Of a DNA stretch of 64,000 nucleotides, positions 1-12,300 are shown in pieces. Each line of letters starts with the position of its first letter. Within the stretch, counting starts at the first letter, position 1. A program made the translations under genes and the position numbers. The stretch comes from Congeria kusceri (taxonomy: Eukaryota; Mollusca; Bivalvia; Myida; Dreissenidae). The stretch covers positions 13,812,523 to 13,876,522 of the forward strand of contig CM051029.1 in NCBI GenBank assembly GCA_027627225.1, written 5' to 3'. The notes below the pieces were generated by a model. The model was not told the origin of the DNA and did not search any database. It saw only the letters and a program-made list of their open reading frames with translations.

Positions 1-1818
1 ATGTTTCATCATCAGTGTTCCGGGCGATTTCAATATGCAACACGAGAAATCTAAATAATGATCGTAATTCATATTGATTTAAGTCATTTCGGACCACATG
101 TATATATCTGTGAAACATTATAATTAAGACAGGTTAATTGTAACCGTACAAGCAAATTAAAGCGGTATGAAGTGCTACAAAGTTGTATAATGAATTACAA
201 TAACAATCAGAGTAAATCTATTTTTGAAAACCTTAATACATTGCGGATATACTTCACAATACAAGCAATGGTGGGAAGCACAATTATGCCAGTTATTTAA
301 ATACGACTACCAGCGTCTATAATCCCCCACGACGAGTTAACGTGTTGTTGACGCATCAATAACATTCAATGCATTCTTACAATCCATTACGTCTAGGGAA
401 AATGTGTTATACAAGGTTGTACATCTTTGTAAAGTAGAACCGATTCAAAGTGTACGATGTTTTCCCAATCACCACAACCTTGGTAGATGTTATATGGGCG
501 CAGACGATAAGGATAGCGCCGTGTATGGCATGTGGAAGCATTCTCGCAATCCAGATCGAGCAATGCGAATGAAAAGGACATCAGCTGCCCAGTTATTGCC
601 GTTATTTAACGGAATCTTTAGCACTATTACTTAACCGTCACACCAGATTTTTTTCTGTATCAGTTGGGTTGGTCCATATGTTTCATTATTAAACATTTCG
701 TTATTCAGTAGACTAGTTTTAACATATTGTACTCTTATAGCAGAAAATATAATGCAAAACTATTGCATAGTGTTAAATTATCTAAGACTTCAATTTATAC
801 TACCTTTGTACTTTTGTATCAGGTTCAGGCTAATTTTAGCATAATTGACTTAAAGCTCCAGACTTTATCTTCTCAAAAAGAATTATTAAATTAAATGGAA
901 CTATTCTGAACACTTTGAAATTGGAAAATTTGGGAATCTCCAAATCTTTTACATTAGGAGTTCGCGGAATCTATGTTTACGGCCTGGACATGCGTTTTAT
1001 CGTCATGAGAATCAATAAAGTAAGCCGTTTACGTTATCAACTAAGATCAAAAGCAATGACCTATTACACGATGCATGGCTAAAAGTGCTTATTTCAAGAC
1101 ACATAGTCTTCCAAAGCAAAAACTGAGTGTCCATTGTATGTATGTTCAGAATACTGCATATGCTTTTTGCCATATTGCTGAAAGTCGTATCACGTAAAGC
1201 GGATACATAATAGAAAATCTATATCTCTTACTCGTCATATTGCGCGTTGCGAAGACTTGCAATAAAAGTACGCAAGGTCTTGTACTGAACTAGAAACAAA
1301 TCATGTCTTGTATTTTGGCCAAACAATTATAATTCACATGCAGCATCGATCTTGTCCACTGATTAATACGTGCGTTACGCGTACTTGGACAAGCATTAGG
1401 AATATAGGAAACCATGCGGTTAACCGGCAATTAAGAAGAGCCTATGTGTACTCGACTAGGTATTGGACACAAACACGTCTAATTTAAAGTTGGATTTTAT
1501 TTTTTAAAAAGCATATACTAGTTTAGGATTGAGAAATGGTTAACGTATCGAGGCAGATTATGATTCCGTAAAACATGGCTAGATATTACTTACATGTATG
1601 TTTATTTAGAAATATATATTTGATAGAGAAAAACCAACTGCCAGTAAATTAAAATAATTATACTCGCAATGTAAACAAACCTAGTATGGTCTAGTGTGTC
1701 TAAATTACATGAAAATTACAATTAATGCAGTTCTTTCACTATATAAAATTTGACGTTCTACATTTGTGTTATGCTATATTCGAGTGTAATTTGTCGATTA
1801 TAGTCGTTTTTGTTGCAG
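1..1818. other. No supported gene
   Basis: AT-rich DNA. A slightly more GC-balanced patch near 400-630 is open on both strands, but neither frame has a recognisable motif or convincing splice sites, so no gene is called. Confidence 0.5.
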
Positions 1819-1946
1819 ATGCAGTTACCACTACATTGTGTAAGTACATATTAATACGAGTGGACACGTTAAATAATAAGATAACAAACGATCCTGTATT
1901 TGAGACAGTTGATTCGAATGACATACCAATACAGTATTTAAATTAG
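1819..1946 (+). CDS. Candidate terminal coding exon, unknown gene
   Basis: A strong acceptor (TTTTTGTTGCAG) ends at 1818 and is followed in phase 1 by 42 codons ending in TAG at 1944-1946. The predicted tail is polar (motifs VTTTL, VFETVDS). I do not recognise a family, and no upstream exon could be identified. A tail joined in phase 1 would suit a membrane-receptor end, but that is a guess. A chance frame of this length in AT-rich DNA is possible. Confidence 0.2.
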
Positions 1947-2084
1947 AAGCACTGGTTTGCCATGAGGTAAATGTTCTGCGTTAGCAAGTAATACCGTGAA
2001 TGCCTTTGGATTCGATCTATTTCCGGCGGTCTTTCTGTAACAGGAGCCGTGTTCTTGGTCAGTACAATATCTGGAACACACATT
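1938..2084 (-). CDS. Candidate terminal coding exon (minus), unknown gene
   Basis: On the minus strand an acceptor (CATCCTCGCAG) precedes a 48-codon open frame ending in TAA. It has three closely spaced cysteines (CSRYC then GSCYRK) and a more balanced base composition than its surroundings. There is no in-frame ATG, so it could only be an internal or terminal exon. It overlaps by nine bases the end of a plus-strand candidate, so at most one of the two is likely real. No family is recognised. Confidence 0.17.
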   Translation of the reverse strand, partial: NVCSRYCTDQEHGSCYRKTAGNRSNPKAFTVLLANAEHLPHGKPVLLI

Positions 2085-3681
2085 CTGCGAGGATGTCAAT
2101 GTAAATTATTTGTGTTCATTTGCGAGCACTATGTTCTCTTTTCTTAAAGAGCAATATCCTGTCCTACATCGTGCATGCAAATATCCAGCACGCCTGAAGA
2201 TATCATCTACCCTCAGTATCAGGGTTGTATCTGTCTGACTTAAAAAACTGTGGTCATTTAACCGATATTTATAACGCCATTCTGCTAATAAATCCACAAT
2301 GTATATGCCTCTATACAGATGGTAACGGGTTGTAATTATTTGTTATCATCGAATTGACAGTCATAACCACATGTGACTTTTTTAGATAAATTAGTTTAGG
2401 ATATGCTTCTGATAATAAGTGGCGTTCAGAGTCAACCGAAAAGGAAAACACATGTTAAATAGTGCGCAAACATCATAAACCTGAAACAAATGCTTCTCGG
2501 TTAGTGTTTTTGTTGAATTAGGTTGCAGACCTTATTATGCTATGTTAAAATACAAAAATATTGGTGTAGATTATTTTTATACTACTACTACTACTACTCC
2601 TACTACTACTAACACTAACAAAGTATACATATGTATTGGAATAAGTGTTTGACTCTATTGCAACAGTTTATGCAAAGGAAGTGGGTGTGTGTGCGTGCGT
2701 GTGTGCGCGCGCATGTGTGAATATTTGCGCGTATGCATGTTTTGGTTGTTTACTCCTTTGTATTAATATACAAACTATTGTTGCACAGCCTATCTAATCC
2801 TTTTTAATTCTTCTTCCAGAGGCGTCCTATTGTCTTGTTTCTATTATACAATAGATGTGTGATAGACAATTAGTAGTTCGAACATGTTCTGTATGTGTTA
2901 CTTGTATACTTAATATGTTCATTGCGAACGAGAGCTAGTTGTGTTATATTTTCCGCGAAGTAGTTAACATGTATTAGTATGCAGTTTTAAAAATGGCAAT
3001 AATATTTGACATAAAATATAAGAACGGAAACGCGTTGCTCGATTACATCATTTTCACTTCAATCTTGTAGCTTTTTGAAAATTCGAATGATGTCTATGGT
3101 AAGATTTAATTTGTCAGTCAATTGTATGAACACAGAATAACAATATCGACCATCGAAATGAGACAAATTGACTAAAAATGCGATAGGCATTTCGCCAAAG
3201 GCTCACATTAAAAGCACATGGGAATGAAATTGAAGAATGGACGCAACCTTAATGGTTAAATACTGTATTTAATTATAAAGTGTTTGAATCTTGCCACATG
3301 TTTTAAAGTGTTTAAAAATGGGCAACAATATTACAGAACTCAAGCGCAGATATAGACGCAAATATAATGCAGCGTTTATTGCTGTGATCACACAGCCACT
3401 ATTCATCAATGGTTTGGTTTGATATCCACAGGTATCATTTTATCATTTAACAAATTAAAACTGTCTGATGGATTTGGAATGCATTTTGTACTTATGCGTC
3501 TGCTTTAGAAGGTGATGCTGTATAACGGCTGTAACACATGTATTAACATTGTTGTAGATATAATGAAAGCACAGCCGGATTAATTGTCTTATTTCCCTCT
3601 ATTGATTGTAACAATGTTGCCTTTTATAAATTTCACAGTGAACCCTCTACACGGTCAGTGGTCTGTATGATTCCTGGTGTG
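2085..3681. other. No supported gene; two simple repeats
   Basis: Contains a short (ACT)n run near 2578-2612 and an alternating GT/GC run near 2685-2720. Nothing else is recognisable. Confidence 0.5.
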
Positions 3682-3908
3682 CTTGTTTGTTTGGATTTTT
3701 CGCCGTTTTTAATAGTATTTCAGTCATATCACGGCGGTCAGTTAACCTACTCACACTTTTCCCGGGCAAGCTTAGCCGATCTAAGCGGTTTACCAGTACT
3801 AAGTGCACATACTTATGCCAGTAACTGACAACTGCTCTACTTGAATCAGAGTTAGGGGGAGAATGGCCGTAGAAATAATTTCATGACCAATCCCCACACA
3901 AGTTATGT
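3682..3908 (-). mobile_element. tRNA-derived SINE, 5'-truncated at head/body boundary
   Basis: Minus-strand copy of the SINE body seen intact at 14,719-15,000 and 40,653-40,954. Shared landmarks include GGTAAACCGCTTAG, CTCCCCCTAAC and the 3' end AAAAATCCAAACAAACA. The tRNA-like head is absent: similarity stops at 3908, exactly where GGCCGGG begins in the full copies. This is what incomplete reverse transcription would give. Confidence 0.85.
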
Positions 3909-4620
3909 CATTATCATCGTAGCGTTTACTCCAAATTAACAATTTTAGTATTTAATTACATCCATCAATGAGGTTTTCTTTTATTTCGGCACTGGTTGTA
4001 ATTTGTTTGTTAGCAACTTAACGCTTATGGCTTAAAACAAAAATATTTGCAAGTCATTTTGGGGAATGTTTGAAATCGAACCAATGATTTAAATTGGTTA
4101 GATTTTGGTGGTAATTCTGACCACCGTCTGAACTGAATTGTTTTTTAAAGTCTTGGTGATTGCTATACATGGCAAATTGCCACAATTTGCAAAATAACTT
4201 ACTGCCGTGGCGGAATCAGCGATCTGCGAGTGTTTCTTAGTTATAAACATAATCATATGGTGATGTATACACATGCATGTTATTTCACTGGAATTGGTCA
4301 TTATTGGTTGAGAAGAGCTTGTGCAATAACATGATTACATACACGTATTACGTTTGCCTATTTAATGAAGCAAATAGACGGAAAAAATATCCAAGATGTG
4401 CAAAGATACAGGTATTTAAGAATTGTCTGTATGACATATACTCATTAAAGATATCCAAAACACGTCATCTTAATTGATGTTGATCTTATAGTAGAATACT
4501 GTACCACGATCGACTACGCGGTTATAGATGACGTCTCTATATTATCGTTGGGACAATACAATATATTCCTAAGATAACCGTTAACAGCTAAGCGCTATTA
4601 AATAAATCTTTGCAATTAAG
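3909..4620. other. No supported gene
   Basis: AT-rich DNA; short overlapping frames on both strands lack motifs and splice context. Confidence 0.5.
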
Positions 4621-5216
4621 GCTGTTAATCCAACTATAACCATGTCACTGTCTTCAGAAACTGACACTATGTAACAACGTGAGGCCATTTTGCGTTCTCC
4701 AACAGCGTTATTCACAAAACGTCATTATTAGTTTCTAACATATTTTCATTAAAGTGCACACATTAAATATACTTTATTTGTTTACTAAATGCACACATTT
4801 GTATGTTGCTGAAATTGAGAAATTATCGTTTTAATACTGATGTCATTTTAAAATGTTATTTCGTTCTGCACTGTTTGTATACGGAGTAGTACAGTTAAGG
4901 ACGTATCTCCATTTAAGGATACAGGTAAAATGTATCTTAAGATGCTTTGTAAATACAACCCCAGCACTAACCGAATATATTTATCCTAGACGTTGATCAA
5001 CTTTTGCATTGATTTCGGATGTAGGGTAAATGCTAATGCCACTGAGGTAATTTTGCATTTCGTTTTTCAAGTTCTGTTTGTCAAGCTTTTCTTCGGAAAT
5101 AAAACCCGAAGCTGAGATAAAAATGACCAAAAATCCAATCAAGGATATGTGTATATTTGCAGACAATTTCTAGACCATAAAAACGAGCACAACACACATG
5201 TGCATTCTAGTAATAT
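4621..5216. repeat. ~600-bp duplicated block, copy 1
   Basis: This segment aligns collinearly, with moderate divergence, to 5653-6260. Shared blocks include GTTAATCCAACTAT, TTCGTTCTGCACTGTT, CAGTTAAGGA and AAGCTTTTCTTCGGAAAT. The copies lie in the same orientation about 1 kb apart. Copy 1 contains an exon-equivalent at 4986-5169 (minus) with an acceptor-like TCTAG, but the donor position reads GA instead of GT. Confidence 0.8.
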
Positions 5217-5652
5217 ATTTAATTCAACGAGTTTACTAAATAGATGGCATTTATATTATAAAATTAACTTAAATAAAGACAAGTGATATCAGGTATAGTC
5301 AACGTCACACATGTTTTCAACTCTAATATATTACTAGCGATTGAGAGATTAAGAGGATTACAGAATATAAAGCTATTTATTCCTTTGGGGTTTGTTATGT
5401 TTGTGCTGTATTGACGTTCTTTTTTTACGGCGTAATGAAGTGTCACCTACAGGACATTTAACCATTACTCGTAATTACTTGTTTACACTCACTTTGTCGT
5501 TTTCGATGTTTTGTATTATTTGAATTTCCTTGTTATTGAATAAAAATAGCACAGTATGAAATGTGATACAGACTGAAAAATAAAAATCAGTATACGCATG
5601 CATAATACTGTACATGCATGCTCTACTAAAAACGTAAAAACATGTTTGCAAT
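5217..5652. other. Spacer between duplicated blocks
   Basis: AT-rich sequence separating the two duplicated blocks. No gene or recognisable element. Confidence 0.5.
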
Positions 5653-6260
5653 CAAGCTTGTTAATCCAACTATTTCCACGTCACATAACCACATAAGAAA
5701 CTGCCACAATGTAACAGCGTGAGACCATTTTGCATTCTCCAGCAGCGGTATTCACGGAATGTCATAAAAAAAATCTAAAATAGTTTCACTAAAGTGTAAA
5801 CATTAAATATACTGTATTTGATTACTAAATAAACACATTTGTATGTTGCTGCTATTGAACAAACATCATTTTAATGCTGATGTAATTTTAAAGTGTTATT
5901 TCGTTCTGCACTGTTGTTATACTGAGTAGTACAGTTAAGGAAATATCTCTATTTAAGGATAAGGATAAAATTTGCCTTCAGATGCTTTGTGAATGCCGAC
6001 CCAGCAGTAACCAAAGCTATTTTACCTTGACGTTGATCAACTTTGGGATTAATTTTGGGTGAGGGCAAATTCTCATTTCACTCATGTGATGTACATTAAT
6101 TTCGTTTTTCAAACTCTTTTTGTCAAGCTTTTCTTCGGAAATCAAATCCAAAGCAGAGATACACATGTCAGAAAATTCAATGAATGGTTCGTGTATATTT
6201 GCAGAAAATTTCTAGACCATATAAAAGAGAAACGCATATGTGTTTTTGAAGATATGTCTT
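5653..6260. repeat. ~600-bp duplicated block, copy 2
   Basis: Collinear with 4621-5216, with scattered substitutions and small indels. It carries the better-preserved version of the exon-like minus-strand segment at 6026-6211. Confidence 0.8.
6026..6211 (-). CDS. Candidate internal exon within duplicated block
   Basis: On the minus strand an acceptor (TTATATGGTCTAG) is followed by 186 bases, exactly 62 stop-free codons, ending at a near-consensus donor AAG|GTAAAA. It would be a phase 0-0 exon. The predicted peptide has a charged helix-like stretch (SEEKLDKKSLKNE) and no motif I recognise. The paralogous segment at 4986-5169 is 184 bases, keeps an open frame through the same SEEKLDK motif, but has lost the donor. 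Either this is one exon of an unseen gene whose duplicate is decaying, or a repeat with a chance open frame. Confidence 0.3.
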
Positions 6261-6262
6261 GA

Positions 6263-7373
6263 TACTCTGGTCCATTCTTTTACCCTACTTCTATTTAACG
6301 TTTTTTTTTTATAGATATATAGTATTTATATTTAATATATATAAAGTTGAATAATTTATTGTCATATCAAAAACTGTCAGCGGCACATATATTTTCAAAT
6401 GTACATAGTGTTTATAATAATCAAAATTTAGGGAGACATGCTTTAAAACTAAAGTGATTGAATGTTAACATCAGATCGGTTATATGGTATTTCATTGAAA
6501 TAATGAAAATAGCATGTGTCCACTATAAATATAAATATTGCTAATAACTAACTGGGCTTTTGAGAAAATACTTCGTCTACAAGAACGTCCATCATGTCTT
6601 TCCACATACGTTTATCTGGATACGGCAGTATGAGTCGTGACATTCTATTTAAAGTGTAGAAATGACGTGGCTCGGGGTTAGATATTTCTTACAACTCAAA
6701 CATATCTCTAGATACACAGAATTTGCAGAATCTAAGACAATCTTATACGATATACTGCGCATTTGTCGGCTATGTGCTGCAGTCTTCATCACGGGTATAA
6801 CATTTCAGAATTGCACGGGTAGTTAAACATGTACATATTGATATCGTTGGACCTTTACGAGGTAGACGATCTGGATCAATGAATTATTTTTTCTAAGATA
6901 AATTCATGCTTAAGTCATGAGAGATCATAACTATCAAGTGAAGATAACAAAACAAAACAAAATACATGCAATGGCGATAGTCACGTGACTATATGCCCGG
7001 TTCAGTAGACTACAATATTGATCTAGTTCACGAAATCAGTCTGCAAAAACAAACTTACTTATAAGACACCGAAATTTCCTAAATGTGATTGTGTTTGAAC
7101 ACGTTATTGTGGGATTACTAGTATTTCAATTCCCCGTGGAAGACGTGTTTATGTTTAACTTAAATTTTATTCAGTCTAACATAAATTGTTTAAGCTCTAC
7201 CTCATGCCTTTAAGTGAATGCAAAAGAAACGCATTTTAAAATGGTTATGCAGGCTTGTTTATATAGGTCAATATAAACTATGCAAATATGCGACATACTC
7301 AATTGTCTACCACATTGCTTAGCGACTGGTCACGGCCATCGATAGAAAATAATGATTATGACAATTGCAAAAA
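6263..7373. other. No supported gene
   Basis: AT-rich DNA without recognisable coding, RNA or element structure. Confidence 0.5.
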
Positions 7374-7480
7374 TCATACTACTACTACTATTACTACTAC
7401 TATTACTACATCTACTACTATTGTTGCTGCTGCTGTTACTGCTACTACTATTACTACTATTTCTACTACTTCTACTACAG

Positions 7481-7511
<31 letters not shown>

Positions 7512-7522
7512 AACTACTTCTT

Positions 7523-7585
<63 letters not shown>

Positions 7586-7600
7586 TAACTACTATTGATA

Positions 7601-7658
<58 letters not shown>

Positions 7659-7710
7659 CAATAACAATAATAATAATAATAATAATAACAATAATAATAA
7701 TAATAATAAT
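7374..7710. repeat. Compound trinucleotide microsatellite (ACT)n then (AAT)n
   Basis: About 215 bases of ACT/TAC repeats with interruptions switch near 7590-7605 to about 110 bases of AAT repeats with a few AAC variants. The homopolymer-like open frames across this region are a by-product of the three-base period and are not proteins. Confidence 0.95.
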
Positions 7711-8535
7711 TACATGAAGATGGACATCTATAACATTCTTGTAAAATGTAGTCACCTCAATACCTATACATACCTATATCCTGGGCAACAGTGTATACTG
7801 ATGACCTACTAAGCTGACATTTCTGAGCTGTAATAAATAAGTTATTTTGTAATTGTTTTTAAACACGTCAATCAAACGTTATTTTGGGCGTTGTGCAGCG
7901 CATATTATCAAATACATGTAACTAAATGTTTTGTATATGTAGCAAAATGCTCGAGGTTTTGAGCTTCAGATTCAAATTCCATTTTAGAATTCTATTTATC
8001 AGTGCCAATTCATTATCGATCGCAAATAGCGTTTTCTGGATGTTCCAGCGCAACAATGATATTAAACCATTTTGTACGCAACGTAAAGGGAAAACAAACA
8101 TTGGAATTGCAGCACTTATTTTAGAAGAAACAATACACAAGATGAATAACTGTCGTTGGTTATAGATGACAGGTGGGATAATGGTTAGAATACGAAAAGT
8201 ACTACCTAAAACAGTTTTAGCATTATATTCATATGCATGGCATATTATTATACATTTGTATTTTATTATGTATTTGATTTCGGATATGTCACGCTGGTCC
8301 GCGTAAGCTGCATAACAGCTGAACCAACTCGGGATCGTATGTAGCATTTCTTAAATTATTGCAGTTTATAAAAAATATATTACTGCGTATTGAGCTTGCA
8401 TTGTATTTTATTTACAAATAACCCTAACGCCGACAGAATGGCGGACATAATCAAAACTAATACTAATGTGCATAGGCTGTACTATCACAAAAGCTCTGAA
8501 GTGAAACACCTAATCTTCTCTTGATCTATTAATCG
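7711..8535. other. No supported gene
   Basis: Frames on both strands between 7920 and 8350 overlap each other; none has splice support or a recognisable motif. Confidence 0.45.
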
Positions 8536-8539
8536 AGAT

Positions 8540-9375
8540 CAATATTAACGATTCTTCTACGATCGTAATTTACGTATCGATATTTATGTAGTTGTTTACG
8601 ATTATACATAAATTCCGTTTCATCAACGACATCGTAACTGCACTATACATAAATATACGACTACACAAATTATGGTGAATGTCTACCGAAAATATTGTGA
8701 AGCAGTCTAATTTTTTTAAATGACGTCATTGTCGCGCGCTGCTTTCGAAATAAACAAGTTGTGGAAATGGGTTAAAAACAAGGACGTGAAATTAAAATTA
8801 TTGTCACCCTTGTTATTTTTACTGTATTTCATGTTATGCTCATTATTAAAAACGAAGAACAACATGTACATAAAGCTACTAACCTACCGTAGGTACAGTA
8901 CGTGTCACGGTGTACCCTGAAATCGATCTACTTAGGTATGTTTTATAAAATATGTTTTCATTAAATCGGGAATGAAATTGTGTTTAAAGACTACTATAGG
9001 CCTAAACATTAAAAATAATGCACTATATAATTGATAAGTGACCCAAAATGCGAGCGTCTATAGTAGGCCTACACTGAAGTATTTATTCCAAAATGGAAAA
9101 GGTACATGCATAGATCTACCTACTCTTATGCTTAATATTTTAGTCCTTACTTTCCAACTTAATTTTGTTCTTTGGTCGCTTTTAATAGCAAACTTCAACA
9201 AAAAAAATAACACATTACGTAAATATACGACCGCTCCTACCCAGTCCTAGATTTATGTATGAAAATTACGTAGTCTGACGTTACGATTTGTTTGATGAAA
9301 CGTGATTTTGGTAAAACGTCGTAATTTATGTAAGTCGTAGCGTACGACTGGTAGAAAACCGTCGATGAAACGCCT
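8540..9375. mobile_element. Putative element with long diverged terminal inverted repeats
   Basis: The sequence at about 8540-8680 matches the reverse complement of about 9230-9375 over roughly 140 bases. Shared blocks include CGTTTCATCAA, ATCGTAAC, ACATAAAT and a CTACGA-type start. The arms also share internal TACGA/ACATAAAT sub-repeats. The interior has a CRE-like palindrome TGACGTCA (about 8721) and no transposase. Long TIRs suggest a non-autonomous Mutator-like or foldback element, but exact ends and target duplication are not defined. Confidence 0.5.
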
Positions 9376-12300
9376 CCCAGGAGAATGTAACAAACACGTG
9401 ACAAGCTTTACCAAATAAAAGACGGCATATCAGTGTTGCAATGAAGTAGAGTCTTCCTGATCAGATGCACATACACATTTTCTCCTGCGTTGTTGGTCAT
9501 TGTTTTCATATTTCTTCCGACAACATGTACATTTTGAACCATACAAGGATGGTGTAATGCTCGTACGACGAGTACGAGTACATTTGAGTCTATTTGTAAC
9601 CTTGGAATTGTTCCCATATATAATTTACAGTGGCTTTATATGTTCACATTGTAAATAATATTTTAATTTATCATAAATCATTGCTGTGTACTTTAGAGAT
9701 GTATTTCCAAAGATATAAAAGGACAGCATTAACACAAACACAACCCCGATCTTTACATGCACTGGAAACATGAGTTTATTTAAACGACCTCACTGAAATA
9801 AAACATACAAAAACACGAAACAAAATTAATTAAAATGCTTGTTATATCCTTTAATTTAAGTTTCAAACAAATTAAATTAATAAAGGCTCATACAGATTTT
9901 ATTAATATCAGGGTAACAAAGACAATGGAATAGTACTTACCCGTATACCACAAGTGAAATGTTATCGGGAATATTTAGCATCAAGGACTATTCAATTGCA
10001 GTACCCAATCCGTACCTGATGATTGAAGCTAAGTTTATATCTACACTGCTTTGCGATTAAGTACCCAGTATGTAATAATATTGAGTCTGAAACTATTTAA
10101 ACTTTTTGCATTTGAAATATTTTGCTGAAAGTATTTGAAATGGGCATTAATGCTTCAAGCAAAGATTCTGTACGCTCTGTGATCACTTAACGTAACGATG
10201 CATGGTTGCATATAAACTTAATTACGATAATTACTATTAAAGTATTTACTTCCTGCATTACCCAGTACCCATGGACCACTGGGTAATGATCAAAACGCTG
10301 ATATGCACGTGCGAAAGTTAAAGCAGCAGTCCAGAAATATTTTAAGTAAATACAACTTTTCAGAAATCGTTTGTAATGGACATCTTACCGATCGAAATAC
10401 AAATCGGTAAAATAATAACGTTTGAGTAACCTTTTATCGTATAGTCATTTGTATGCGATAGCTGGTGATGAGTAAATCTGAAGTAAATCGGAGGGTATAT
10501 TCCGTTCGCACCAAGCAGTTTTGAAGATACAAATTACAAAATGCCGTTCGTAAATAAGAAACAGTTTTCAGTCGAATAAACGGAATTTACGTTCATTACA
10601 ACTAATGTTAATTTAAGATGTAAATTATATTCTCTATGGACTGAATGCGACTTTAACTCTAACAATGTTAAGCTACATATTCGCCGGTGAACACTACACA
10701 TCTCACGATAGTGAGCGTAACAATATAGTACTATTTTGTAGTGTTCATATTTATGATAGTTGTAAATAACATTAATATCTTAGATTGAGCATTTTCAGCT
10801 AATGCTTACTCGTTATACTTCAAACAAAATACAGATTTTCGTTAGCCTTGCTACATCTTCATGTAAAAACGAATGACACATGTATATTTGACTTAACACA
10901 CTTATTTTAATTATTAAGTGCATAGTATTTGTTTGTACTATGTTGTATTATATAAAGAACACCAAACAAACAACAACAATTTAGACAACACATTTGCTGC
11001 AAAAAATAGTGGCAAATAATCTAGAGACAGGGATTCACAATTAGAATATAAATTAATGTCCTGTCAATTAATTTTCCAAAACACAAAGTTTTCAAATTGA
11101 GGATCGAGGCCAAAGCTGTCAGCATCTCTCTAAAACCGTGCCCATTCTATCATAGCCAGTCACAGAGCATCATCCTAAAAAAACGTAACACTACGATTAG
11201 TAAAGGAGTTAAAATTAAAACAGTTAAAGTACAAAGGCTTATGGGTATTTGTTTAGCTTTTCATAATTTGTAAATATCTAAATGCGACCATTGCGCAGGA
11301 CAGAGTAATAACAACATATTTTGAAAGTGTATGTATTTTTTCTTAAAATGTATGGTGCAAATTAGTGGTTTTAAAGCATATAAGGAAAGTTAAGTGCCAC
11401 TGATTTGCCGGCACTATAATGCAGTGTTGTTTTCAAATCCATGTATGAATGCTGCATTACACAGTCGCATGAATTTAATAAAGGTGTAACAATAATAAAG
11501 TAAAACATATATCAACCACGTAAGAATGTTCAAGAATTATAATGAGTAACTTTATGTAATGTATTCCCACACTGTGTAATAAAGCATTAACGCGGGCAAT
11601 AATCCAGTCGGTATTCATGTTTATATATTTATACTCATATGCCAAGCATTGTAATGTTCGTATATGACTCAATGTTCACAGGTACGTACGCTTAAACAGT
11701 GTTATTTGAACAATTCAGAGACGCATAAACCTTTTAATCAAGATGCAGGTATTGTGTTCATCTAAATTTGTTTCAATTTATTGCAATTTTCACGGACTCA
11801 TAGTCGAATTCATGACTTGCAACCAAGGGCATGCATTTGCTTATGTTAAATAATGCAAATGAGTTTTCCAGAGTTAGATGCATCCAATTGCACATTATGT
11901 TGAAGTGAACCGATGCGATATAGCACAACAATTATATGTGTCAAATGTACTCAGGCGACAGTCCACATGTGTGAAGAGAACTGCAGGAAATGTAAATTTT
12001 CTTCAGAAACTGCAAAAGTGCAGAACATCTTAGATCGTTACACACATCAAGAACGTGCTGAACATCGGTAAATAAGATCCATACGAGCGTTATTGTGTAA
12101 TTGATGTAATTGAGCGTTATTGATGTGAGCACGCCACATAAAAAAGTAGAATGTTCACTTCAAAGCATAGCAATGTATGCAAACATTAAAGCAGTACCAA
12201 CAAAATACTAAGGAATAATAAAAAACATAATCGGAACAAAAAAAACTTTTTATGAACATTTCGTTCAAGTTCTTCTTCTACAAAAATCAATATGACATTT

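Noticed and set aside
4981..5166. Minus-strand frame resembling a secreted peptide with a signal sequence
   Set aside because: It would begin with TTG, not ATG; the hydrophobic run is not shared with the paralogous copy, where the aligned residues are acidic.
7288..7812. 174-codon frame with poly-Thr and poly-Asn
   Set aside because: Direct product of the ACT/AAT microsatellite; all frames across it are open for the same reason.
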